A stretch of 64,000 nucleotides of DNA from Marinobacter nauticus (GTDB taxonomy: Bacteria; Pseudomonadota; Gammaproteobacteria; Enterobacterales; Shewanellaceae): positions 372,001 to 436,000 of the forward strand of contig NZ_JAHVJZ010000001.1 of NCBI RefSeq assembly GCF_019801015.1. The letters run 5' to 3'. This document shows, one piece after another, positions 1-7,955 of this stretch. A model generated the notes under the pieces. It ran no database searches. It saw nothing but the letters and a program-made list of their open reading frames with translations, and was not told the origin of the DNA. A program made the position numbers and the translations under genes. Numbering within the stretch: the first letter of the stretch is position 1; the number at the start of each line of letters is the position of its first letter.

Positions 1-2
1 CC

Positions 3-1790
3 CTGCGGGGTTTTGAGCTGGATTCCGGCAGTGGCTATCTGCGGGATGGCATGCAGCACTGGTCTCACTACGTGCAGCCGATTGAGATCCTGGAGCGTGT
101 CGAAGTGCTGAAAGGCCCGTCCAGCATGCTGTACGGTCAGTCCAACCCGGGCGGCCTGATTAACATGGTCACGAAAAAGCCCACCATGGAGCGCATTTTT
201 GATCTGGGCTTCGACGTGGATGAGCACGGCTCCACCCGTTATCAGGTCGACGCGGGCGGTGCCCTGGTTGAATCCGGCGCGCTGCGTTATCGTGCCGTGG
301 GCGTGAAGCAGGACACCAAAGAGTGGCGTGAATACACCAACGGCGAAGAGCGCGAACGTGACCGCTGGCTGGGCTCCCTGATCGTCGAAGGTGACATCGG
401 CCAGTGGGGTACGCTGTCTGTGCACTACGACAAAACCAGCGATAAAGCCGGTATCGACCGCGGTGCCATTCTGGATGCCAACGGCAACGTGGTGGGCGAT
501 CGTGACACCATCTGGGATATGCCCTGGGCCTTTATCGATAACAACATCGAAAACTACGGCGCTGACCTGACCCTTTACCTGAGCAGCAACTGGGAAGCCA
601 AACTGGGCTTTAACCAGCAAAACTACGACCGACAGCGTCTCGACTCCCTGCCGGGGGATCACAATGTGGCCGAAGGCACCTACGTGGTGCAGGAATACGA
701 TCGCCACGATGACTGGGAGTTCCAGACCGCCTATATCGACTTCACCGGCTTGGTGCAGGCGGCCGGTATGGACCACCAGATCCTGTTCGGTGCGAACCGT
801 CTGGATTACTCCTACCAGCGCGTTCTGGCCCGTGGCGATAAGATCACCGTATCCAACGACGGCACCAACCTGCCCAGCGCGCCGGTGTTTGGTGCGGATG
901 ACTACAAGGTGTACGACCCGTCCACCTACGACTACTACGGCGTCTACCTGCAGGATCTGGTCACTGTGAACGAGCACTGGCAGGTGTTGGTGGGCGTTCG
1001 TTACGACAAACTGAATGATCCTGCCAAGGGTGACTCCGACTCGCTGTTGCCGAAGGTGGGCCTGATCTACCACCCGGTGGACAACGCGTCGATCTACCTG
1101 AACTACAGCGAGAGCTTCGTGCCCCAGGGCACCGTGATCAACGAAGGTCCGAACGGCGATGAAGAGCTGAACCTGGACCCGGAGATGGGCACGCAGTGGG
1201 AGTTGGGCTACAAGTGGGAACTGTTTGATCAGCGCCTGATGCTGTCCGGTGCGGTGTTCGACATCCTTAAGGACAACATCACAATCACCGAGAACGTAAA
1301 CGGCTATGACATCACCACCCAGGGCGGCGAGCAGCGCCACCGTGGTGTGGAGATGGCGGCACAGGGCCAGATCAGTGATGACCTGTTCCTGATGGCGTCC
1401 ATGATGTACCTGGATGCCAACTACGAAACCCACGACAAGTACGAAGACAATACCCCGGTTGATGCGCCTGAGTGGACTGCCAGCCTGTGGTCTCGTTACA
1501 TGATGACGGAGAGCCTGGCACTGAACGCTGGCCTGTTCTACGAAGGTGACCGTTTTGCTGACGCCGACAACACCATCGTTAAAGATGGCTACGTGCGGGT
1601 AGATGCGGGCCTGTCTTACGGCATGACCTTCGCCAACACCGACCTGGATTTCCGTCTGAACGTGGAAAACCTGTTCGATAAGGAGTACCTGGGCGGCGGC
1701 ACCAGCACCATCAACGACGGCATCTACAACGGCGATGTCGCCATTGGCACCGGCCGCACCTTCCGCGCCTCCGTTCAGGTAGCATTCTGA
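3..1790 (+). CDS. TonB-dependent siderophore receptor, 5'-truncated by the window
   Basis: Outer-membrane, TonB-energised importer of a ferric siderophore. The reading frame is open from base 3, so the signal peptide, TonB box and first part of the plug lie outside the window; 596 residues are visible. The plug motif VEVLKGPSSMLYGQ followed by NPGGLINMVTKKP is typical of siderophore receptors of the ferrichrome/ferrioxamine class. The rest is a long beta-barrel rich in aromatic residues, ending with a C-terminal Phe (RASVQVAF), the usual barrel-assembly signal. A strong terminator follows at 1831. The cognate siderophore cannot be read from the sequence. Family confidence is high; substrate is unknown. 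Confidence 0.93.
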   Translation: MRGFELDSGSGYLRDGMQHWSHYVQPIEILERVEVLKGPSSMLYGQSNPGGLINMVTKKPTMERIFDLGFDVDEHGSTRYQVDAGGALVESGALRYRAVGVKQDTKEWREYTNGEERERDRWLGSLIVEGDIGQWGTLSVHYDKTSDKAGIDRGAILDANGNVVGDRDTIWDMPWAFIDNNIENYGADLTLYLSSNWEAKLGFNQQNYDRQRLDSLPGDHNVAEGTYVVQEYDRHDDWEFQTAYIDFTGLVQAAGMDHQILFGANRLDYSYQRVLARGDKITVSNDGTNLPSAPVFGADDYKVYDPSTYDYYGVYLQDLVTVNEHWQVLVGVRYDKLNDPAKGDSDSLLPKVGLIYHPVDNASIYLNYSESFVPQGTVINEGPNGDEELNLDPEMGTQWELGYKWELFDQRLMLSGAVFDILKDNITITENVNGYDITTQGGEQRHRGVEMAAQGQISDDLFLMASMMYLDANYETHDKYEDNTPVDAPEWTASLWSRYMMTESLALNAGLFYEGDRFADADNTIVKDGYVRVDAGLSYGMTFANTDLDFRLNVENLFDKEYLGGGTSTINDGIYNGDVAIGTGRTFRASVQVAF

Positions 1791-1830
1791 GCCAGCGCGC
1801 GGTTAAACGATTAACCAACAAGCAAAGCAA

Positions 1831-1856
1831 AGCGGGCCTTCGGGCCCGCTTTTTTT
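1831..1856 (+). terminator. Rho-independent terminator of the TonB receptor gene
   Basis: Stem AGCGGGCC / GGCCCGCT with a TTCG tetraloop, followed by a run of T. It lies 40 bases after the receptor stop codon. Confidence 0.9.
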
Positions 1857-1891
1857 GGCTGATGTTGCCGCTGAATGAGGAGGGCGGACGA

Positions 1892-2131
1892 TTACTCCCA
1901 GGGGTTCACATTGTGGACAAAGGTCTCGAGGTAGAGCGCTTCCACTTTGTCCCGGGCCCATTGGGTTTTGCGCAGGAACTTCAGCGAGGATTTGATCGAG
2001 GGGTTGCTGGCAAAGCAGTTGATTCGGATTAGGCCATGCAGTTCGTCCCAGCCGTAGTACTCCACCAGGCGGGTGACGATCGCTTCCAGGGTCAGGCCGT
2101 GGAGCGGGTTATTGGGTTGTTCCTGGCTCAT
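1892..2131 (-). CDS. VF530 family small DNA-binding-like protein
   Basis: 79-residue protein with the conserved N-terminal pattern NPLHGLTLE and the core motifs [22 protein letters not shown] and VE.LYL, characteristic of the VF530/DUF2132 family. These are short helical proteins found across Gammaproteobacteria and annotated as DNA-binding on structural grounds; no cellular role is established. The full family length is present. It lies between the TonB receptor terminator and the D-lactate dehydrogenase gene, same strand as the latter, 84 bases downstream of it, so co-transcription is possible. Confidence 0.8.
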   Translation of the reverse strand: MSQEQPNNPLHGLTLEAIVTRLVEYYGWDELHGLIRINCFASNPSIKSSLKFLRKTQWARDKVEALYLETFVHNVNPWE

Positions 2132-2215
2132 TGAGCGAATGTCCTGTGCAGTTAGCGCGATGACCGCGCCGGGGTGATTCGGCGCAGTCTACCAGAAGCG
2201 GGCCAACGGCACCCG

Positions 2216-5032
2216 CTACACCGGCCTGGTGCACTCCTCCATCAGGTAGGCCAGGTGGCGGTAGCTGATGCCGCTGTGGCGGGTGAGTCCCACTTCGCAC
2301 ATCCGGTTGGCGTAGTAGCCTTCGCGGATCTGCTCCGGCAGGCGGGCTTTGAGATGACGCAGGGCGTCGGCGTTGATCTCCGGTTTGAACAAGCCTTTCT
2401 CACCGGCAAACCCACAGCAGTAGATCCCCTCCGGGCGGACCACCTCGTCGGCAAAGTGGCGGGCAATGGTTTCCATTTTTCCGCCCACGTTCATATGGCT
2501 GGCGGTGCAGCCTACGTGCAGGGCGACCGAGGGCTTCTTGCGGATGACCGTGAGCTTTCCGAGCAGTTCTGACGCCATAAAGTCGACCATGTCCACCAGA
2601 GTGAAATCGACCTCCGCATCCTGCAGGGTCCGTTTGGTGCAGGAGAGCGCGTCGATCAGCACCGGGTACTCGCCATTGTTGGTCAGGGCTTTCAGTGCCG
2701 TGATCATCTCCGACCGCTTGCCGTCGGCGTTCTTATAATCCCCCTTGGATTCCCACATCTGGCCACAGCACAGCGCGCGGGTGTTGTCCGGCACCCGCAC
2801 TTCGTAACCTGCCCGTTCCAGCAGCGTTACCATCACCTCGGGCAGGGTGGTGCTGTCCGGATCTTTCGGGGTCGGGCCGAACGTCCGCCCGCCGCAAGCG
2901 GCAAAATAGACCACCACGGGTCGGTCATTACCACTCAGTGTGGGCTCCGGCAGTTTGCCGCCCCGTGGAAAGTCCGGGTCCCAGTGGGGCACTTCGCTGC
3001 TGATTTTGCGGCCCAGTGCCATGATCTTTCCGGTCACCGTATCGCCGGTCAGTTTATGGAGGCCGTGCAGCGCATCGAACCCGGTGCTGAGCACTGTATT
3101 GACGCCACCATAATGGCGGGCCTGGAAATCCAGCACCTTCTGAGCGGTGCTGGTGAGTTGTTTGCCACGCAGTTCCCGCACCAGCATCCCCATGTTGTTG
3201 TCGACCGGGCAGGCGATGGTACACAGCTGGCAGGCGGTGCAGGTGTCGATCACATCATACTGCGCGTCGGCCCGCATTTGGTCGGCCTGAGCGCGCTCTC
3301 CGGCCTGGTCCAGACGGGCGATCTCCCGCAGTGTGGTGATGCGGTGGCGCGGTGACATATTGAGGGAGGAGGTGGGGCAGGTCTTTTCGCAGAAACCGCA
3401 CTCGATGCAGCGATCGACCCAGTCGTCCACCACGGCCGCCTGTTTGATCTGCTTGATATGAACTTCGGCATCGTCGTTCAGGATAACGCCGGGATTGAGC
3501 AGACCGTCGGGGTCAAAGGCGGCTTTGATCGCCTTCATCAGCTGGTATGCCTGTGGCCCCCACTCCAGCTCGACAAAGGGGGCAACGGCGCGGCCGGTGC
3601 CATGCTCCGCTTTCATCGAGCCGTCGTACTTATTGACCACCAAATCCGCGACCGCCTGCATAAAGCGGTCGAACTGGCTGATGTCGGACTGACGGCGGAA
3701 CTGAGGCGTAATGATAAAGTGGAAGTTGCCGTCCAGCGCGTGGCCGTAGATGACGCCCTCCGGATAGCCGTGGACCTGAAACAGATGGGACAGATCCGCC
3801 GCGGCTGCTGCCAGATCCTCCACCCGGAACGCCACATCCTCAATGATCACCGAGGTGCCCTTAGGGCGCTCGCCGCCAATGATGGGGAACAGCCCGGAGC
3901 GCATCGCCCAGTACTGGCCAAACACCGCGGGATCGGCACTGAACTCAATCGGCCTGAGGGTGTGAATGTGGGCGATGGCGTCGGTAGCGGCGCGGGTGTG
4001 CTCGTTGAGCGTGACTTCGTCATTGGCCCGGCATTCGATCAGCAGAATCGCCGTGCCGTCCGGCAGCCCTGAGAGCCAATCCGGCATCCCTTTTTTGCCG
4101 GTGACGGCTTTGATGGATGCCCAATCCAGCAGTTCAGCCGCTGCCACCGCGTCGGTTTTCAATGGTGGAATGGCCGACGCGGCGTCCACCATATTGCTGA
4201 ACACCGCCATGGCAGAGGCTTTAAAGCGCGCTTCCTCAACGGTGCGGTAGGTGACGGATTCGACAAAGGCCAGTGTGCCTTCGGACCCGACAACCAGGTG
4301 GTTAATCAGGTCAAAGGGGTCGGTGAAGTCCACCAGCGCGTTCAGGCTGTAACCGGTGGTGTTCTTAATGGCGAATTTGTGGCGGATGCGGTCGGCCAGT
4401 GCAGTATTGGTCTGAGTCTCCACCGCCAGTTGCTTCAGGGTGTTCAGCAACTCCGGTCGCGACGTTGCAAACGCCGCTTTTGAAGCCGGGTCGCCGGTAT
4501 CCAGCCGGGTGCCGTCGGCCAACTGGAGTCTGGCGCTTTCAATGGTCTGGTAGCTGTTCTGAGCGGTACCGCAACACATCCCTGACGCGTTGTTATTGAC
4601 GATGCCACCAACCATGCAGGAGGCGAGGGTGGCCGGATCCGGGCCGATCTTCTTATCAAAGGGTTTCAGCTTTGCATTGGCATCGGCGCCAATGACTGCG
4701 GCCCCCAAGGTGACGGTTTCGCGGTCTTCGCTGATCTCAATCTGGCGAAACCCGTCATAGCCCAGCATCACCAGTATCCCTTCCCCCACCGCCTGCCCGG
4801 ACAAGCTGGTGCCTGCGGCCCGGAAAGTGATTGGGGCACCATGCCGGCGGGCAATGGCCAGCACTTCGGCGACCTCGTCGGGATGATTAACCCGAACCAC
4901 CAGCTCAGGAACGATACGGAAATAGCTGCCATCGGTGGACCAGGCGAAGCGTCGGACCGGATCATCGGTGACCGCGTTATCGCCGAGCGCGGCACGGAGT
5001 TCGGACAGTACGGTTGGGTAGTGGATGGCCAT
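2216..5032 (-). CDS. dld-II: FAD/Fe-S D-lactate dehydrogenase, Dld-II type
   Basis: Oxidises D-lactate (2-hydroxyacid) to pyruvate and passes electrons towards the quinone pool at the inner membrane. 938 residues: an N-terminal FAD-binding type 4 domain with RAAGTSLSGQ near residue 71; an FAD-oxidase C-terminal domain; two ferredoxin-like clusters, CIECGFCEKTCP near residue 540 and CTACQLCTIACP near residue 599; then a CCG cysteine-rich region with CCGQMW and CCGFAGEKG. This order and length match the Shewanella-type Dld-II and related YdiJ oxidoreductases. No lactate permease or lld genes adjoin it, so the exact 2-hydroxyacid is less certain than the family. Confidence 0.88.
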   Translation of the reverse strand: MAIHYPTVLSELRAALGDNAVTDDPVRRFAWSTDGSYFRIVPELVVRVNHPDEVAEVLAIARRHGAPITFRAAGTSLSGQAVGEGILVMLGYDGFRQIEISEDRETVTLGAAVIGADANAKLKPFDKKIGPDPATLASCMVGGIVNNNASGMCCGTAQNSYQTIESARLQLADGTRLDTGDPASKAAFATSRPELLNTLKQLAVETQTNTALADRIRHKFAIKNTTGYSLNALVDFTDPFDLINHLVVGSEGTLAFVESVTYRTVEEARFKASAMAVFSNMVDAASAIPPLKTDAVAAAELLDWASIKAVTGKKGMPDWLSGLPDGTAILLIECRANDEVTLNEHTRAATDAIAHIHTLRPIEFSADPAVFGQYWAMRSGLFPIIGGERPKGTSVIIEDVAFRVEDLAAAAADLSHLFQVHGYPEGVIYGHALDGNFHFIITPQFRRQSDISQFDRFMQAVADLVVNKYDGSMKAEHGTGRAVAPFVELEWGPQAYQLMKAIKAAFDPDGLLNPGVILNDDAEVHIKQIKQAAVVDDWVDRCIECGFCEKTCPTSSLNMSPRHRITTLREIARLDQAGERAQADQMRADAQYDVIDTCTACQLCTIACPVDNNMGMLVRELRGKQLTSTAQKVLDFQARHYGGVNTVLSTGFDALHGLHKLTGDTVTGKIMALGRKISSEVPHWDPDFPRGGKLPEPTLSGNDRPVVVYFAACGGRTFGPTPKDPDSTTLPEVMVTLLERAGYEVRVPDNTRALCCGQMWESKGDYKNADGKRSEMITALKALTNNGEYPVLIDALSCTKRTLQDAEVDFTLVDMVDFMASELLGKLTVIRKKPSVALHVGCTASHMNVGGKMETIARHFADEVVRPEGIYCCGFAGEKGLFKPEINADALRHLKARLPEQIREGYYANRMCEVGLTRHSGISYRHLAYLMEECTRPV

Positions 5033-5100
5033 CCCGGATCCCTTTTTCGAAGAAGCGCTCGTTCGACATTAGGAAACGGGAGGGGAGTCGTCCAGTCCGG

Positions 5101-5766
5101 TCAGTGTCCCAGGGCCAGCTCCGGACGGGAGGGAAAATGCTTATCCAGCACAAATTCATCGTAAGCGGCCAGCGAGCGGCTCATTTTGTTCAGGTAGCGC
5201 TTGGCCGCAGCGCGGCTGCGGATGGGTTTGCGCACCAGGTTGCCCGGCCCCACGTTGTAGTGGGAGAGCGCGCAGGCGTACGGCGCAAAACGTCCTTCGC
5301 AGAAACGGGTCTTGTAGTGGGACAACACCACACCGGCGCACAGCACATTGGTGCGCGGTTCGGACACGTCGCCACAGGCCGGCTCCCATACGCCGGGCAT
5401 GATCTGGGCCGGGCCGATGGCACCGACAACCGACACCGCCTGGTCACGGAAATGGCTTTCGGTCTGGATCAGCGCCGCGATCAGCTCTTTCGGCACGCCG
5501 GAATACGCCGAGGACTCCAGAATGTAACCGGCGTAGCGTTGGGCTTTGGCCGGGTCCAGCTGGTAGGCGTCAACCAATCGGCGCGCATAGGCTTCCATCT
5601 CCGCATGGGGGGAGACGGAATCAGCATGAAATTCGGGAAGGGAGAGTGCCTGTCGACGGACGGGTTCGGTCACGGTATCGCCGAACACAACATCACTGAT
5701 CAGAATGGAAGCGCTCAGAATTGCGCCTCCACAGGCCACCTTGAGGGTCATTTTCATGGCGCGCAT
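5101..5766 (-). CDS. SLT-domain lytic transglycosylase, membrane-anchored or secreted
   Basis: Cleaves peptidoglycan glycan strands. 221 residues with an N-terminal hydrophobic segment (about residues 6-27) that acts as signal peptide or anchor. The SLT domain shows the catalytic Glu in LIQTESHF, then the motifs GAIGPAQIMPGVW and AYACALSHYNVGPGN. A second in-frame ATG lies three codons inside. The gene is followed after 68 bases by the D-lactate dehydrogenase gene on the same strand. The two adjacent ATG options have no strong ribosome site, so the start is chosen as the longest. Confidence 0.87.
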   Translation of the reverse strand: MRAMKMTLKVACGGAILSASILISDVVFGDTVTEPVRRQALSLPEFHADSVSPHAEMEAYARRLVDAYQLDPAKAQRYAGYILESSAYSGVPKELIAALIQTESHFRDQAVSVVGAIGPAQIMPGVWEPACGDVSEPRTNVLCAGVVLSHYKTRFCEGRFAPYACALSHYNVGPGNLVRKPIRSRAAAKRYLNKMSRSLAAYDEFVLDKHFPSRPELALGH

Positions 5767-5838
5767 TATGCCAGAAAACTGACGGTTGTGTTCTAACGCA
5801 TTGTAAAATCTGGGTAATAATTCGTTGCGCTGGTGCGG

Positions 5839-6270
5839 CTAATTGTCGTCATCCTGAATGGAGATGGCGGCTTCGCACATGGCAAGCCAGTAAGGAGGGC
5901 GCTGCGGGTGTCGCTTTATCAGGTGCTCCGCCCGGGTGTGATGATGGCGAACCCATTCACACAGTCCCTGAAATGCCGGGCTTTTCCAGAATCCGGTGTC
6001 GGGAACCGGCGACAGCGGATTGGGGCGTACCGGCAAACCAAAGGCGTCGATGACGGTCTGGATGCCATTGGGACTCAGGCTGGTGAGGGCAAGTTGGTGC
6101 CTGTGATCAAACGCCCACCAGCCAGCGTGTCCGGGAAAGTCGAGGCCGAGGTAGGTCTCTCCCACCGCCAGGCTTTCGCCGATCGGGGATTTCAGGTGGG
6201 GGCCATCTGAGGTCACCATGCCTTCAAACGACTCGCCGTCAGTGTCGAGCAGGAAAAACCGGTTGGACAC
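5839..6270 (-). CDS. Conserved hypothetical protein, 143 aa
   Basis: I do not recognise this family. It starts with GTG; AAAGGAG lies just upstream and supports that start. The protein is soluble, has no signal peptide or membrane segment, and is rich in Trp, His and Pro. Its N-terminal third (FFLLDTDGESFEGM) looks beta-rich and the C-terminal part helical. The ygjV-like gene ends 22 bases upstream on the same strand, so the two probably form one transcript. Confidence 0.65.
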   Translation of the reverse strand: MSNRFFLLDTDGESFEGMVTSDGPHLKSPIGESLAVGETYLGLDFPGHAGWWAFDHRHQLALTSLSPNGIQTVIDAFGLPVRPNPLSPVPDTGFWKSPAFQGLCEWVRHHHTRAEHLIKRHPQRPPYWLAMCEAAISIQDDDN

Positions 6271-6292
6271 GGCATTCTCCTTTGACTGCCCT

Positions 6293-6808
6293 CTATTGCA
6301 CAGTGTAGGCAGGCTGGCGCCACTTGAGAGCCGGAAGCAACTGACGCACCAATAGCGCGATGGTGACGCTTTGGTACAGCATGCCGGACCAGGACCACAG
6401 GGAAACAGACAGCGTGAGATTCAGAAGGCAGCACACCAGCAGGCCGATGCGCAGCGGTGTCCCGCGGGTTTGGAACACCAGGACGCTGCTGAGCATCGCT
6501 GCGGCCACCACACACCACTCGCTCCAATGCTGGGCCAGCAGGGCGCCCTGAGCCATCGCCAGCAGCGCGAATGCCGCTGCCAGCCAAGGTGCCGGACCGC
6601 GCCGGGCGAGGGCAAAGCGGGCGGCACCCAGCAACTGGGCCGCCATACCCAGCGGGCTGCCAAGCAGCGCCAGGTGCAGAGCGGTTAAACCGGCGGCCGC
6701 CATATTCCCCGCCAACAGTCGCTGGTCCTGCGTTTGGGCATTGGCCCACCATCCCAGCAACATCGCAAACCCGCCCAGGATCTGCGCCGCCCAATTTACC
6801 TCTGACAC
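6293..6808 (-). CDS. ygjV: YgjV family inner-membrane protein
   Basis: Integral membrane protein of unknown function, Imp-YgjV family. About five to six hydrophobic helices span the chain, starting with VNWAAQILGGFAMLLGWWAN. A GTG start at 6808 is preferred to the TTG at 6829: AAGGG lies eight bases upstream and the shorter protein matches the usual family N-terminus. Followed closely by the 143-aa gene at 6270. Confidence 0.75.
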   Translation of the reverse strand: MSEVNWAAQILGGFAMLLGWWANAQTQDQRLLAGNMAAAGLTALHLALLGSPLGMAAQLLGAARFALARRGPAPWLAAAFALLAMAQGALLAQHWSEWCVVAAAMLSSVLVFQTRGTPLRIGLLVCCLLNLTLSVSLWSWSGMLYQSVTIALLVRQLLPALKWRQPAYTVQ

Positions 6809-7093
6809 CCTTGTACGCCCTTTGAACAAAAGGGCGTCATTGTGACGATTTCACCACGTTCTTCCGTGATCGCTGTTGGAAAAATCGACAGCAAACGAAT
6901 GTTTGGCATCCAAACCCGGTGTCAGGTGGAAAGGGCGTTCGTGATCGCAGGCAAATATTGGGGTAATGACAGAGAGCAACTTTGTGATGTCCGGATCCTC
7001 AGAACTCAGTCCTGCTCACACCTCCTGCACGAGACGCTTGGCGTTTTGCCTGCTTAGCGTATAGTTGCACGACCTAAGACCTTGAGAATAAGC

Positions 7094-7903
7094 ATGTTTT
7101 TCAACAATAAGAAAAAGCTTGAGGCAATGGACGCCCGATGTGCCGAGCTGGAGAAGCGGGAAGCTGATCTGGTTTTGCGGTTGGAAGCCGCAGAAAAAGC
7201 GCTGCGTGAGCGGGAAGCGGAGTTGCAGGCCCGGGACCAACAACACCAAACCGATATGCAATCGGTGTCGCTGTTGTTGCGCAGCTACTTTGGTGTGGCG
7301 GACGTGCGCCAGACCGTGGCCGACCTGTCAGGTGCGATGCTGGCCCAGCGTGAGCAGATGGCCGTCTCAGCGGCTCTGTACGATCAATCGCTTCAGGCCG
7401 TGAACCAGATCAGTCAGCTGATACATCGAATTGACAACAATGCGGATAAGTCTGACCGCTGCCTTATGGATATTCCGGCCCTGGTTGAAGAAGCCGACAA
7501 AGGGCTGCGGACGGTGCTTGAGGCTCTGGCAGCGAGCAACGCGATGCACGGGGCCATTGAGCGCAATGCGGAACGGGGCTTTATCGAAACCGTGAAGATG
7601 GACCACCTGAGCTGGAAGGCGACGATCTATCGGGCCGCGGTATCCGGTGAGGCGGTTGGCGAGCTGGGAGATCACACCACCTGTCGCCTGGGACAGTGGT
7701 ACTACCGTGGCGATGGCCAGAAGTACCACGCCGGTAAACTTGCTTTCTATGAACTGGAAGCCCCGCATCAGGCGGTGCACCAGTTCGGCGTGGCAGCACT
7801 GCAAGCGGTCCATGAGGGGCATCCGGCCGGTGACCTGCTGCTGGCGATGGAAGAAGCCAGCGATGCCCTGATGCAGGGCCTGGACCGGCTGATACATTCC
7901 TGA
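7094..7903 (+). CDS. Soluble CZB (chemoreceptor zinc-binding) domain protein
   Basis: 269 residues. The first 60 form a charged coiled coil (KKLEAM.ARCAELEKREADL), a central helical segment follows, and the C-terminal third is a CZB domain: VKMDHLSWKATIYRA, HTTCRLGQWYY and APHQAVHQFG, giving the His/Cys/His/His zinc ligands of this family. CZB domains sense zinc or hypochlorite in chemoreceptors and diguanylate cyclases. Here no transmembrane segment, MCP signalling tip or GGDEF is present, so the output partner is unknown. The ATG at 7094 is chosen over a TTG at 7082. A bidirectional terminator at 7912 separates it from lon. Confidence 0.82.
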   Translation: MFFNNKKKLEAMDARCAELEKREADLVLRLEAAEKALREREAELQARDQQHQTDMQSVSLLLRSYFGVADVRQTVADLSGAMLAQREQMAVSAALYDQSLQAVNQISQLIHRIDNNADKSDRCLMDIPALVEEADKGLRTVLEALAASNAMHGAIERNAERGFIETVKMDHLSWKATIYRAAVSGEAVGELGDHTTCRLGQWYYRGDGQKYHAGKLAFYELEAPHQAVHQFGVAALQAVHEGHPAGDLLLAMEEASDALMQGLDRLIHS

Positions 7904-7911
7904 ACCACAAT

Positions 7912-7944
7912 AAAAAACAGGACGCACTGGCGTCCTGTTTTTTT
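7912..7944. terminator. Bidirectional terminator between the CZB gene and lon
   Basis: Stem CAGGACGC / GCGTCCTG with loop ACTG, flanked by A-run on the left and T-run on the right, so it can terminate both convergent genes. Confidence 0.9.
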
Positions 7945-7955
7945 GTCCGGCCCCG

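Noticed and set aside
2109-2300. Short frame between VF530 and the D-lactate dehydrogenase
   Set aside because: Overlaps both genes and has no ribosome site or recognisable motif.
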